Assembly: GCF_016583565.1 (NCBI RefSeq)
Contig: NZ_NRRF01000005.1
Span: 62,001 to 126,000 of the forward strand
Direction: 5' to 3'
From: Thiocystis violacea
GTDB lineage: Bacteria > Pseudomonadota > Gammaproteobacteria > Chromatiales > Chromatiaceae
Length of the DNA: 64,000 nt
The notes under the pieces were generated by a model, which was not told where the DNA came from, searched no databases, and saw only the letters and a program-made list of their open reading frames with translations. Below, piece after piece: positions 17,688 to 26,634 of this stretch. The position numbers and the translations under genes were made by a program. Within the stretch, counting starts at the first letter, position 1. Every line of letters begins with the position of its first letter.

Positions 17688-18461
17688 TCATGCCCTCGTC
17701 AGCTGTTGAATGACAGGGAAGGCGGACATGAGCAGCTCCCCGATACGCGCGGTGAGGCTGGGCAGAGTCAGCAGGATGATGACGAAGCCGGCAAGGAGGG
17801 TGACCGGAAAACCGATGGCGAAGATGTTCAGCTGCGGCGCAGCCCGAGTGATGACACCCATCGCCAGGTTGACCAAGAGCAAGGACGCGATCGCGGGGAG
17901 TGCGATGAGCACCGCGCCCGCGAACATGGCGCTGCCGAAGCGGGTCACCGCCCAGAGGTCATCGGTGGTGAGACCCTCCGCCGCGATGGGCAGCGTCTCG
18001 AAGCTGTGCAAGAGGAATTGGAGCAGCATCAGGTGGCCGTTGAGCGCCAGGAAGATCAGCGTGGCCAGGATGGTGTAGTACTGCGACACCATGGGCACCT
18101 GCACGCCGCCGACCGGGTCCATGGCCGAGGCGAACCCCAGGCCCATGGAGAGGGCGATACTCTCGCCAGCTTGCGTCAAGGTGGAGAACACCATCTGCAT
18201 CAGGAATCCCATGGCGATACCGATGAGCACCTGATGGACGGCGACCACCAAGCCACCGAGGCTGAGCGGATCCACCTGGGGCGCCGCACCCAACTGAGGC
18301 GCGATCACGAGCGCCAGCAGAAAACCGAGCGCCAGGCGCGCGCGCACGTTGACGTTGCGGGCACCGAAGATGGGCGCGACCAGCATCACCGCCGTGATCC
18401 GCACGAAGGGCCAGATGAAGGTACTGACCCAGCGCAGGATGTCATCGGCTTCGAATGTCAT
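17688..18461 (-). CDS. fliR: flagellar export gate protein FliR
   Basis: A 257-residue, strongly hydrophobic protein with six predicted helices. Family segments FVRITAVMLVAPIFGARNVN and SLGGLVVAVHQVLIGIAMGF are present. It forms the export gate core with FliP and FliQ. The start is ATG at 18461, with GGAGG 9 bases ahead; the longer open frame upstream overlaps the fliQ-fliR gap and is not protein-like. Confidence 0.95.
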   Translation of the reverse strand: MTFEADDILRWVSTFIWPFVRITAVMLVAPIFGARNVNVRARLALGFLLALVIAPQLGAAPQVDPLSLGGLVVAVHQVLIGIAMGFLMQMVFSTLTQAGESIALSMGLGFASAMDPVGGVQVPMVSQYYTILATLIFLALNGHLMLLQFLLHSFETLPIAAEGLTTDDLWAVTRFGSAMFAGAVLIALPAIASLLLVNLAMGVITRAAPQLNIFAIGFPVTLLAGFVIILLTLPSLTARIGELLMSAFPVIQQLTRA

Positions 18462-18510
18462 GCGGGGAGTCCTCCATGGCTGGTGGATTGGCCCGTCACG
18501 CGCCAGGCTC

Positions 18511-18780
18511 CTAACCAATGAGATTCGGGATGCTCTCGTAGAGCCGGGTGACATAGTCGGTGATCAAAGACAGCATCCAAGGCCCCGCGAGGACCAGTGA
18601 GCCGCCGATCCCGATCAGCTTGGGAATGAAGGTCAGGGTCATCTCCTGGATCTGGGTCGCCGCCTGCAGCAGGCTGATCGCCAGACCGATGATGAGTCCG
18701 GTGAGCAAGGGGGGCGCGGCCAGCAGAATGATGATCTCGCCAGCCTCTTTGCCGATATCCACGACCATTTCGGGCGTCAT
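18511..18780 (-). CDS. fliQ: flagellar export gate protein FliQ
   Basis: An 89-residue protein with two membrane helices (EIIILLAAPPLLTGLIIGLA and GGSLVLAGPWMLSLITDYV). MTPEMVVDIGKEA is the usual FliQ start. An ATG two codons upstream (18786) is possible, but GAGGAG would then be almost touching it, so 18780 is favoured. It lies between fliP and fliR in standard order. Confidence 0.93.
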   Translation of the reverse strand: MTPEMVVDIGKEAGEIIILLAAPPLLTGLIIGLAISLLQAATQIQEMTLTFIPKLIGIGGSLVLAGPWMLSLITDYVTRLYESIPNLIG

Positions 18781-18791
18781 CGCCATTCTCC

Positions 18792-19541
18792 TCAGGTATA
18801 GAAGCTCTGCGCCAGCGTGCCCATCAGGAGCGACCAGCCGTCCACCAGGACGAAGAGCATCAGTTTGAAAGGCAACGAGATAATGAGCGGCGATAGCATC
18901 ATCATGCCCATGGACATGAGCACGCTGGCCACCACCAGATCGATGATGAGAAAGGGGATGAGGATGAGAAAGCCGATCTGAAAGGCCGTCTTCAGCTCAC
19001 TGATGACGAAGGAAGGCACCAGCAGGTTGAGCGGGATGTCGTCGGGCGAGGCAAAACCGTCGAGCCCGCGGATCTCGGCGAACATGGCGAGATCGGACTC
19101 GCGCGTCTGCGCCAGCATGAAGGTCCGCAGGGGCTTGACTGCCTTGGCGAGCGCCTCCTCGGTGCCAAGCTTCTCGTCCATGTAGGGCACCAGGGCGCTG
19201 TCGTAGATCTCCTGGAAGACGGGCGCCATGATGAAGAGGGTGAGAAAGAAGGCCAGACCGAGCAAGATCTGATTCGACGGCGTCTGAGAGGTGCCAAGCC
19301 CCTGACGCAAGATGGCAAGGACGATGATGATGCGGGTGAAGGAGGTCATCATGATGAGGGCCGACGGCAGCAGGGTCAGCACCGTCATCAGCAGCAGGAG
19401 CTGCAACGTGACCGAGTAGACCTGACCGCCTTCCGGCTTGGTGGTCACGGTCACGGCATCCAGCCCGCCGATCTGCGCCAGGCACAGACTCGGCAGCAGC
19501 ACGAGAACCGCCCCCAGCCACCAGCGCGATGACCTTGTCAT
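18792..19541 (-). CDS. fliP: flagellar export gate protein FliP
   Basis: A 249-residue FliP with an N-terminal signal peptide (basic MTRSSRWW, then a hydrophobic stretch ending near SLCLAQIGG) and the family core [38 protein letters not shown] and [20 protein letters not shown]. It forms the pentameric heart of the export gate. Its first base overlaps the fliO stop, suggesting translational coupling. Confidence 0.96.
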   Translation of the reverse strand: MTRSSRWWLGAVLVLLPSLCLAQIGGLDAVTVTTKPEGGQVYSVTLQLLLLMTVLTLLPSALIMMTSFTRIIIVLAILRQGLGTSQTPSNQILLGLAFFLTLFIMAPVFQEIYDSALVPYMDEKLGTEEALAKAVKPLRTFMLAQTRESDLAMFAEIRGLDGFASPDDIPLNLLVPSFVISELKTAFQIGFLILIPFLIIDLVVASVLMSMGMMMLSPLIISLPFKLMLFVLVDGWSLLMGTLAQSFYT

Positions 19542-19990
19542 CAGGGCGAGCCGCCGGACCTGATGCGCCCGAGCAGACTTGCGAAATCGCCCTTCCAGGG
19601 CTCCTGCGCCGTCACCTCCACAGGCGTCGAGAGCCGGTGCAGCGTGCGCACGCCGGTCGGGGCCACACCAATCAGCACCTGCTCCTCGCCCACCTGCACC
19701 AGCATCAGACGCTCACGGGCGCCGATACTGCGCACCGCGAGGATCTGTATCAGCGCCTGACCCTGGCCCTGCCCCTGCACGGCGGGCAACCGGCGCAGGA
19801 GCCACGCGAGCATCAGGATGACCAGGATCACCAGCACCAGGCTGCCGAGGAGCTGCGCCAGATAGCCAGCCGCAAGCTGTCCGGACGACTCAGCCGACGC
19901 CGCCGCCTGCGCCTCGGCCGCCAGGATCCAGGCCAGGGCGGCCGGCCCCAGGGACACCAGGCGTCGACACGGGCGGGAAGCCGGCATCAC
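19541..19990 (-). CDS. fliO: flagellar biosynthesis protein FliO
   Basis: A 149-residue protein with a signal-like N-terminus (about 10-30), one further membrane helix ([20 protein letters not shown], about 47-66), and a small cytoplasmic domain containing [26 protein letters not shown], the FliO signature. FliO is a chaperone for assembly of the FliP-FliR complex. It overlaps fliN by 4 bases. Either of two consecutive start codons could be used. Confidence 0.92.
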   Translation of the reverse strand: MMPASRPCRRLVSLGPAALAWILAAEAQAAASAESSGQLAAGYLAQLLGSLVLVILVILMLAWLLRRLPAVQGQGQGQALIQILAVRSIGARERLMLVQVGEEQVLIGVAPTGVRTLHRLSTPVEVTAQEPWKGDFASLLGRIRSGGSP

Positions 19991-20457
19991 CTGAGCTTCC
20001 GCACCCGTTCGCTGGGGCTGATGACGTCGGTCAGGCGGATGCCGAACTTCTCGTTGACCACCACCACCTCGCCATGTGCGACCAGGGTGCCGTTGACCAG
20101 GACGTCCAGCGGCTCACCCGCCAAGCGATCCAGCTCGACCACTGAACCCTGATTGAGCTGCAGCAGGTTGCGGATCGGGATCCGCGTCCGCCCGATCTCC
20201 ATGGCGATGGTCACGGGCACGTCCAGGACCAACTCGAGGTTGACGTCGCTCGCCGCGGGCGTCTCCAGATCGCTGAAGTCCTCGGGCTGCACGGGCGCGG
20301 CCTGACCGGCAGCCGCGCCACGCGCGCCAGTGCCGGGCTTCGGCTGGGCGCCGCCAGCCTGAGGTGGCGCCGCCGGCCCCGTTGCCTCGGTCTCCTTCTG
20401 CTCCTCCAAGGCGGCCGCCCAAGCGTCGGCCATGTCTTCATTCGGGTCCTCGGCCAC
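19987..20457 (-). CDS. fliN: flagellar motor switch protein FliN
   Basis: A 156-residue protein. The first 70 residues are Ala/Pro/Glu-rich and flexible. The C-terminal SpoA domain includes NLELVLDVPVTIAMEIGRTR, NLLQLNQGSVVELDRLAGEP and VNEKFGIRLTDVISPSERV. FliN builds the C-ring with FliG and FliM. It is 107 bases downstream of fliM in the same direction; that gap holds a 15-bp duplication of the fliM stop region. Confidence 0.96.
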   Translation of the reverse strand: MAEDPNEDMADAWAAALEEQKETEATGPAAPPQAGGAQPKPGTGARGAAAGQAAPVQPEDFSDLETPAASDVNLELVLDVPVTIAMEIGRTRIPIRNLLQLNQGSVVELDRLAGEPLDVLVNGTLVAHGEVVVVNEKFGIRLTDVISPSERVRKLR

Positions 20458-20543
20458 TGAGGGATCTCCCTAGTCGTTGTCGTTGCTCATATCGATGCGG
20501 AAAGCCTTCCAGCGGCCATCGCTTCACGCGCCGTCGCTCGGTC

Positions 20544-20579
20544 GATCCGCGAATGCTTGATCCGCTAATGCTTGATCCG
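20544..20579. repeat. 15-bp tandem duplication across the fliM stop codon
   Basis: GATCCGCGAATGCTT and GATCCGCTAATGCTT are adjacent (14 of 15 identical), with a third partial GATCCG inside fliM. The fliM stop (20565-20567) sits inside the second unit. Confidence 0.85.
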
Positions 20580-21542
20580 TTCGACGATCTTGATGGCATT
20601 GATGCCATTGGCAACACCGAATTTTCCCTTGAAGAGCGGGATGTCTTCGACGTTGAGGATCACGTTTTCACGCAGATCGATGGGGATGATGTCGCCCGCC
20701 TTCATGTCCAGGAGCTGCCGCACCGTCAGCGTCGCCTCGGCGAGATTGGAGAAGATCTCGACCTTTGCCAGCGGGATCTCCTCCTCGAACGCACGCTGCC
20801 AGCGTCTGTCGACACCCGTCCGGTCCGATTGCAGGCCGGTATCGAGCTGCTCGCGGATGGGCTCGATCATCGAGTAGGGCAAGGTCACGTGCATGTTGCC
20901 ACCGCCGCCCTCCAGCTCGATATGGAAATCGTTGATGACGACGATCTCGGTCGGACTCACGATGTTGGCGAACTGCGGATTCACCTCGGAGTTGATGAAT
21001 TCGAATTCCAGCTTCATGACCGGCTCCCAGGCCCTCTGCATGTCCTCGAAGGAGGCGTCGAGCAGGTTCTTGATGACCCGCATCTCCATGGGCGTAAAGT
21101 CACGTCCCTCGATGCGCGAGTAGTAACGGCCATCGCCACCGAAAAAGTTGTCGACCAAGCCGAAGACCAGCTTGGGATCGAAGACGAAGAGCGCGGTCCC
21201 GTGCAGCGGATTGACACGCACCAGATTCAGACTGGTCGGAACATAGAGCGAGTGCAGGTATTCCGAGAACTTGGTGACACGGGCACCGATCACCGAGATC
21301 TCGGAGGCGCGGCGCAGCAGATTGAACAGATGCACCCGCAGATAGCGCGCGAAGCGCTCGTTGATCATGTCCAGCGTGGGCATTCGACCGCGGACGATGC
21401 GGTCCTGAGTCGTGAAATCGTAGTTCCGCGCCTGGCCATCGGCAGGAAATTGATCAGAATCCGTCTCGACATCGCCACTGTCGACGCCATGCAAGAGTGC
21501 GTCGATCTCGTCCTGGCTGAGGATGTCTGTTTGCTGGGACAT
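20565..21542 (-). CDS. fliM: flagellar motor switch protein FliM
   Basis: A 325-residue FliM. The CheY-P-binding N-terminus ILSQDEIDALLHGV is at about residues 7-20, followed by the middle domain (NERFARYLRVHLFNLLRRAS, GGDGRYYSRIEGRDFTPMEM) and a C-terminal SpoA domain. It binds CheY-P and controls rotation sense. It is 8 bases after fliL. Confidence 0.97.
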   Translation of the reverse strand: MSQQTDILSQDEIDALLHGVDSGDVETDSDQFPADGQARNYDFTTQDRIVRGRMPTLDMINERFARYLRVHLFNLLRRASEISVIGARVTKFSEYLHSLYVPTSLNLVRVNPLHGTALFVFDPKLVFGLVDNFFGGDGRYYSRIEGRDFTPMEMRVIKNLLDASFEDMQRAWEPVMKLEFEFINSEVNPQFANIVSPTEIVVINDFHIELEGGGGNMHVTLPYSMIEPIREQLDTGLQSDRTGVDRRWQRAFEEEIPLAKVEIFSNLAEATLTVRQLLDMKAGDIIPIDLRENVILNVEDIPLFKGKFGVANGINAIKIVERIKH

Positions 21543-21550
21543 GGCCGAGC

Positions 21551-22090
21551 CTACTGCATGACGAAGTCGGTGAAGAGGATGTCGGTCACGCCCGAGGGCG
21601 CGCCCATCCGGGTCAGAATGCCCGAGACCGTCTGCTTGAGCTGCTCACGCAAGGCGTCCTTTCCTTCCGGGGTGTTCATGACGCTGGACTCCTGCGTCGC
21701 CAGCAGCGCGAGCAGGTCATTGCGGATCATTGGCATGTGCTTGTCGACCGCCGCCACCACGCCTTCATCGCGCGTCACGACCGTCATCTGCAGGCGGAGA
21801 AAACGCACCGGGCCAGGCGTCGTGATGTTGACGGTGAAAGGCTCCAGCTCGTGATAGATGAGCGGCCCCTGGGGCTGGGCCGGTGTCGCCGCCACCGGTG
21901 CCGCCCCTTCTTCGGCGTCAACGGCATCAGCGGCCACTTCCGTCTGGTCCGCCGCCTTGTAGATCAGGAAGTAATAGGCCACGCCAGCGCCGCCGCCCAG
22001 CAACACAAGCAGCAACAGGATCAGGATGATCCACTTCATCTTGCCACCGGAAGGCTTTTCTTGCGGTTCGTCTTTCTTCTTTTCAGCCAT
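21551..22090 (-). CDS. fliL: flagellar basal body-associated protein FliL
   Basis: A 179-residue protein with a charged N-terminal tail, one membrane helix (WIILILLLLVLLGGGAGVAY, about 20-39) and a periplasmic domain with YHELEPFTVNI, RFLRLQMTVVTRDEGV and the tail LFTDFVMQ. FliL surrounds the stator and supports torque. It starts 237 bases downstream of fliK, the longest gap inside the fli genes; I saw no convincing promoter or terminator there. Confidence 0.94.
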   Translation of the reverse strand: MAEKKKDEPQEKPSGGKMKWIILILLLLVLLGGGAGVAYYFLIYKAADQTEVAADAVDAEEGAAPVAATPAQPQGPLIYHELEPFTVNITTPGPVRFLRLQMTVVTRDEGVVAAVDKHMPMIRNDLLALLATQESSVMNTPEGKDALREQLKQTVSGILTRMGAPSGVTDILFTDFVMQ

Positions 22091-22327
22091 GGCTCACCTG
22101 GGAGTCGCTAAACAATAAGTCACTAAGACGATCATGTCGTCGGCCGCTCGGCCACGAAAGCGGGCGGGCGAGAAACCGCCTTCGCCGGGCCTCACCCCTC
22201 ACCAAGGGCGTTTCCGTCACCTCGATCGAGGATGGAAGTCTAGCACTTGCCGCGGGCGACAGAGGCCGTGGCGCTTGCGCTCCCGCCCGCGAGACCGGGT
22301 GGGCAACATGCCTCAGCAGCCCATGTC
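22091..22327. other. 237-base gap between fliK and fliL
   Basis: No gene is visible. The sequence is GC-rich with a few weak inverted repeats (for example CGGCCG CTCGG). I searched both strands by eye for sigma-54 (GG-N10-GC) and sigma-28 patterns and found no convincing match, so a separate fliL promoter is not supported. Confidence 0.4.
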
Positions 22328-23824
22328 TCAAACGAAATAGTCGAGTCGCCTCGACAAGGTCGACAAGGTGCCCGCGGCCAGACCAAGATCTTCGACAGCC
22401 TCTTCGCCCAGGGCGTCGACGTCCTGACGATCCGGTGACGGCGAGGATGCACCCTGTCGAAAAGCCCCGTCTCTGTCAGCCGCCTCCCCAAAGACGCTCA
22501 GATCGCCCGGCGACAGGCCCTCCTGACCCAGTGCCTCGCGCAGCCGCGGCATGGCGGCCTCCAGAACCTCCTTCACGATGGGATGCGGCGTGACGAACTG
22601 AACGTGGGTCTTGTCCTCCTCCCGGGTCACGCGGATGTTCAGGGTACCCAGGCTCGGCGGATGCAGTTTCAACTCGACGGTCTCGAGACCCGCCTGGGCA
22701 TGCCATCTGATCCGGTCGGCTAGACTGGCCTCCCCTCCAGGCTGCAAAAGTCTCATGAGGTCCAACCGTTGGGTGCCCTTGACCCCAGCCTGCCTCTGCG
22801 TCGCACCCGAGTCACTGGCTGCAATGCCACCGAGAAACGCATTGACCTCCGCGCGGCCAGCGTCCGCCGAACCCGCGAGGTCGGCCTGCGGGAAACCGCG
22901 CCCCAAGCGCCCCAAGCGCCCCATCAGGGTCTCGCGGACCGCGGATGCCGTTCGACTCGCGTCGCCGACATCGCCAGAGCCACCATCAACTGTTGCGACG
23001 CCAGCGGGATCCGACGTACCCGTGACAAATGCCTCTCGAAACGACTTGAGCCAGGCCTGTGCCGTCGAGCCACCCGATTCAACCTCAACAGGCCCAAGGT
23101 CCACGCCCGATGTCAGCGGCATCGACGGCTGTCCTGCCAGCCCGCCCAGCCGCAGCAGGAAGGATGACAGCGCGTCCAGAGCGACCGTCTGAGTGGCACC
23201 TGGCACGGTACCCTGGTCCTCGCTTACCATCCCGGAAACCTGGCCCAGCGCAAACCGCTCGCCAGTCCCATCAGGTCGCTCGATCCGCCCGCGCCAAGCG
23301 TCCGACTCAAAGGCAACAGGCATCAACGTTGACCCTTCGGCTCCGCTCCGCTGAGGCACGTCCCCCGCGCGGCTCAGGTTCGCGGGCGTGGTGCCGGACG
23401 CGGACAACAGCTGCAGCACGAAAGACGGCAGCGCGCCGAAGTCGACCGCCCCGTTTGCGTCCGAGGTGGCGCCGTCATCCTCGCCCGGCGCGTCTTCCGC
23501 TTCGATACTCGCCCCTAAGGAACCAAGCGCCTGCTGAAGCAAGGAGACCGCGCCGCCCCGCGGCGAGACTGCATCGACCTCCGCCATCGGCGTCTGCCCC
23601 TGCATGAAGCCGAGAAATTCGGCGACCAGCGCCTCATTGTCGATGCCGCTCAACGCGTCCTTGTCGAGGCCCGATCGACTCAGCAGGTCGCGTAGCTGAT
23701 GGCCCATGGTGTCGACGAATGCCCGATCGTCCGCGCTCTCCAGGACGGTGCCATCGCCCAAACCGGCATTCAGAAGTTGGGACAAGAGCCCAGCGGCGGC
23801 GGATTGAAGCGTGGTCGTTTGCAT
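22328..23824 (-). CDS. fliK: flagellar hook-length control protein FliK
   Basis: About 498 residues. The long N-terminal part is poorly conserved, rich in Gly, Ser, Ala and Asp, as expected of a secreted ruler. The C-terminal domain is recognisable as GLETVELKLHPPSLGTLNIR with THVQFVTPHPIVKEVLEAAM and LREALGQEGLSPGDLSVFGE, the Flg_hook region that triggers FlhB switching. I set the start at 23824 (MQTTTLQSAAAGLL). It lies 10 bases after fliJ in order. Confidence 0.9.
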   Translation of the reverse strand: MQTTTLQSAAAGLLSQLLNAGLGDGTVLESADDRAFVDTMGHQLRDLLSRSGLDKDALSGIDNEALVAEFLGFMQGQTPMAEVDAVSPRGGAVSLLQQALGSLGASIEAEDAPGEDDGATSDANGAVDFGALPSFVLQLLSASGTTPANLSRAGDVPQRSGAEGSTLMPVAFESDAWRGRIERPDGTGERFALGQVSGMVSEDQGTVPGATQTVALDALSSFLLRLGGLAGQPSMPLTSGVDLGPVEVESGGSTAQAWLKSFREAFVTGTSDPAGVATVDGGSGDVGDASRTASAVRETLMGRLGRLGRGFPQADLAGSADAGRAEVNAFLGGIAASDSGATQRQAGVKGTQRLDLMRLLQPGGEASLADRIRWHAQAGLETVELKLHPPSLGTLNIRVTREEDKTHVQFVTPHPIVKEVLEAAMPRLREALGQEGLSPGDLSVFGEAADRDGAFRQGASSPSPDRQDVDALGEEAVEDLGLAAGTLSTLSRRLDYFV

Positions 23825-23834
23825 GGTTTCGTCC

Positions 23835-24287
23835 TTAGTCGTCCAACCCCGAGAAGCCGCTCCCCTGACCCTTCTGGAACGCCTTGAGCGTTGCCCACAT
23901 GTCCAGGGCGCTCTGTTGTTTGCGCGTCTCCTCGACCGCATCGGCACGCCGCCTGCGCTCGATCAGCTTGTCGAGCGACAAACTCGCCTGATGCCGCTCG
24001 AGCCAGACATTGCGGGCTTGATCCACCTGCGACTGTGCCGCCGCCACACGCAGGTCCTGCTGCACCAGCGCCTCGCGCAGTTGCTGGTGCATGAGCGAGA
24101 GCTGCTTCATCAGACGAACGTCGTTCGGAATCGAGGTATTGAGATAGAGCGACTGATACTCGGCGAGCTGATTGCGCTGTTGCTCCACCTTGGCGAGATC
24201 GGAGAGCCGCGCCGCGAGCACCACGGCGGTCTCGTTCTCCTGCGCCTCGCGGATCTTCAGCAACCGTTGAAAACGCTTCACGCTCAT
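23835..24287 (-). CDS. fliJ: flagellar export chaperone/ATPase coupling protein FliJ
   Basis: A 150-residue, almost fully helical protein ([20 protein letters not shown] start, long heptad-rich coiled coil to about 125). FliJ inserts into the FliI ring and links it to FlhA. The start overlaps the fliI stop by 4 bases, indicating coupling. Identification rests on length, coiled coil and position. Confidence 0.9.
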   Translation of the reverse strand: MSVKRFQRLLKIREAQENETAVVLAARLSDLAKVEQQRNQLAEYQSLYLNTSIPNDVRLMKQLSLMHQQLREALVQQDLRVAAAQSQVDQARNVWLERHQASLSLDKLIERRRRADAVEETRKQQSALDMWATLKAFQKGQGSGFSGLDD

Positions 24288-25687
24288 GCGCCCTGACCTC
24301 GGCCAGGCATGCCCTGACCGGCCAGCACCTCGAAGAGGGCCTGGCGCGACTGCTCGAAGCTGGCGGCCTCGAGACGCTCCTGACGCAAGTAGTCCTCCAG
24401 CCGCGGATTCATGGCGACCGCCTCGTCCAGCTGCGGGTCCGAACCCTTGCGATAGGCGCCGACCGCGATGAGGTCGCGGTTGCGGGCATAGGTGGACATG
24501 ATGCCGCGGAAGCGATAGGCCGCGCGCTGATGCTCCGGCGTGACCACCGCGCTCATGACGCGGGACACCGATGCGCCCACGTCGATCGCCGGATAGCGGC
24601 CGCTCTCGGCGATCTCGCGCGACAGCACCACATGCCCATCCAGGATGGCGCGCGCCGAGTCGACGATGGGGTCGTTCTGATCGTCGCCCTCGGCGAGCAC
24701 CGTGTAGAAGGCGGTAATGGAGCCACCGCCCTTGTCGCCGTTGCCGGCGCGCTCGACCAGCTGCGGCAAGCGGGCGAAGACCGACGCCGAATAGCCCTTG
24801 GTCGCCGGCGGCTCGCCGATCGCCATGGCGATCTCGCGCGCCCCTTGTGCGAAGCGGGTCAGGGAATCCATGAGCAGGAGGACATCCAACCCACGGTCGC
24901 GGAAGTATTCGGCGATCCGGGTGGCGACCCAGGCGCCGTGCTGGCGCAGCAGGGGCGACTGATCCGCCGGCACCGCCACCACGACGGTGCGCCTGCGCGA
25001 CTCCACGTCCAGGATGTCGTGAATGAACTCGTTGACCTCGCGCCCACGCTCGCCGATGAGCCCGACGACGATGACGTCGGCTTCCGTATGGCGCGTCATC
25101 ATGCCGAGCAGGACGCTCTTGCCCACGCCGCTGCCCGCGAAGAGCCCGATGCGCTGACCGCGGCCGACGGACAGCAAGCCGTTGAGCGCGCGGATACCCA
25201 CGTCCAGCGACTCGGTGACCGGGGCGCGCTTGAGGGGGTTGATGGGCCGACCTTCGATGCTGACGGCCTCCTGCGTGCGGATAGGTCCGCCATCGTCCAG
25301 CGGCTTGCCGAGTGCGTCGACGACCCGCCCCAGAAGTTCGGGACCGACGGAAATCCGACGGCTCTGCTCCAGCGGCTCGATGCGCGCGCCAGGGATGAGT
25401 CCCTCCAACTGACCTTCCGGCATGAGGAAGGTCTTCTCGCCATTGAAACCCACCACTTCGGCGGCCAGACGCTTGCCCGTGGAGGTATGGATGGCCGCGC
25501 GGCCACCGACCGGTATCCGGATACCCTCGGCCTCCAGCGTCATCCCGACCATGCGCGACAGTCGACCCTCTGGCTGGGGCGCGAGCGTCTCGTCGATACG
25601 CTGGCGAGATTGGCTCAGCCGCTCCCTCAGGCCGGAGGTCAGCTGACGCTGCCCTTCTTGCTTGAGCCCTTGGATTACCTCACTCAT
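24284..25687 (-). CDS. fliI: flagellum-specific ATPase FliI
   Basis: A 467-residue F1-beta-like ATPase. The P-loop is in [13 protein letters not shown] (about 181-193). Other family marks are [28 protein letters not shown] and [20 protein letters not shown] with [20 protein letters not shown]. It energises unloading of export substrates. It overlaps fliH by 4 bases and fliJ by 4 bases. Confidence 0.97.
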   Translation of the reverse strand: MSEVIQGLKQEGQRQLTSGLRERLSQSRQRIDETLAPQPEGRLSRMVGMTLEAEGIRIPVGGRAAIHTSTGKRLAAEVVGFNGEKTFLMPEGQLEGLIPGARIEPLEQSRRISVGPELLGRVVDALGKPLDDGGPIRTQEAVSIEGRPINPLKRAPVTESLDVGIRALNGLLSVGRGQRIGLFAGSGVGKSVLLGMMTRHTEADVIVVGLIGERGREVNEFIHDILDVESRRRTVVVAVPADQSPLLRQHGAWVATRIAEYFRDRGLDVLLLMDSLTRFAQGAREIAMAIGEPPATKGYSASVFARLPQLVERAGNGDKGGGSITAFYTVLAEGDDQNDPIVDSARAILDGHVVLSREIAESGRYPAIDVGASVSRVMSAVVTPEHQRAAYRFRGIMSTYARNRDLIAVGAYRKGSDPQLDEAVAMNPRLEDYLRQERLEAASFEQSRQALFEVLAGQGMPGRGQGA

Positions 25688-26634
25688 GGCTGCTCCTCCG
25701 CCGATGGCGGTTCGATCACCTCGCCAGGCACGACCGACGCGTCCGAATCGCCGTCTTCGCGCGGCTCATCGCTCCCACTCGGCTCATTGCTCCCACTCGG
25801 CTCATCGCTCCCAGGCGGCTGAGCGCTCTCAGCCGAGTCATGGCGCTCAGTCGGCTCGACCGCCGCGTCCGGCGCCTCGATGGCGTCGGGCCGCGGCTCA
25901 TCCGAGCGCGACTCGGCCTCGAGCCCCGTCGAGGGTCGCTCGAGATCGCCCCAGATGGCCTCGACAGCCTGCCTCAGACGCGCATCCAGGCTGGCGTCGA
26001 TGCGGCTCGGACCGCTCTCCAGAACACAGCCACCCGGCTCCATCCCAGGCTCCGGCACCCAGCTGATGTCCTCGCCCTGGTGCTCGGCATAGGATTCGAG
26101 GACGGCCTGCTGATCCGGATGCACGTAGAGCCGGACCGCATGATGGCGCGACGGCAGCTGACCCAGCGCCTCGCGCAGAACGCGCTGGATCAGCTCAGGG
26201 CGCGTCGCCAGCTCCGCCATGATGACCCGGCGGGCCACCGCCTCGACCAAGGCCAGCAGCTCCGGCTCCAGCGCGTCGACCGCGCTGGCGAGCGGATCAG
26301 CCAGCTCAGCGGCGATGGCCTCCAGCGCGCCGACCGTCTCGGCGAGGATGCCCTCCTGAGTCGCGCGCTGCTCGGCTTCACGCACCTCGCGCTCCCCGCG
26401 CTCGACCTCCGCCTCCCGCGCGGCCTTGTCGCACCCTTCCTGGTACCCGGCCTGATAGCCCTCGCGGAAACCCGCCTCGGCACCCGCCCGCCGGGCCTCC
26501 TCCTCGATCGCCGCAACCTCCTCGGCCGTGGGAAGGCGCACATCCTCCACCTCGGGTTGGCTCGCCCTCAGTGTCACGTCCGGCGGCATCCAGCGTGTCA
26601 CATCCTCCGCCCGCGAGGCCGGGGAGCGGCTCAC
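25684..26634 (-). CDS. fliH: flagellar assembly protein FliH with repetitive C-terminal tail
   Basis: A 316-residue FliH, the regulator that holds FliI at the export gate. The N-terminal half has Ala/Gly/Glu-rich helix repeats ([20 protein letters not shown]) typical of the family, then the V-ATPase subunit-E-like domain ([40 protein letters not shown]). Beyond about residue 240 is an acidic tail of some 75 residues, with repeats of [12 protein letters not shown] near 285-305 that is not part of the known domain. It overlaps fliG and fliI by 4 bases each. Confidence 0.93.
   Translation of the reverse strand: MSRSPASRAEDVTRWMPPDVTLRASQPEVEDVRLPTAEEVAAIEEEARRAGAEAGFREGYQAGYQEGCDKAAREAEVERGEREVREAEQRATQEGILAETVGALEAIAAELADPLASAVDALEPELLALVEAVARRVIMAELATRPELIQRVLREALGQLPSRHHAVRLYVHPDQQAVLESYAEHQGEDISWVPEPGMEPGGCVLESGPSRIDASLDARLRQAVEAIWGDLERPSTGLEAESRSDEPRPDAIEAPDAAVEPTERHDSAESAQPPGSDEPSGSNEPSGSDEPREDGDSDASVVPGEVIEPPSAEEQP
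25762..25815. repeat. 18-bp in-frame tandem repeat inside fliH
   Basis: Three near-identical 18-bp units of the form GGCTCATCGCTCCCACTC sit head to tail in the fliH tail and encode repeated [12 protein letters not shown] units on the minus strand. The units differ by one or two bases, and the copy number may vary between strains. Confidence 0.8.
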
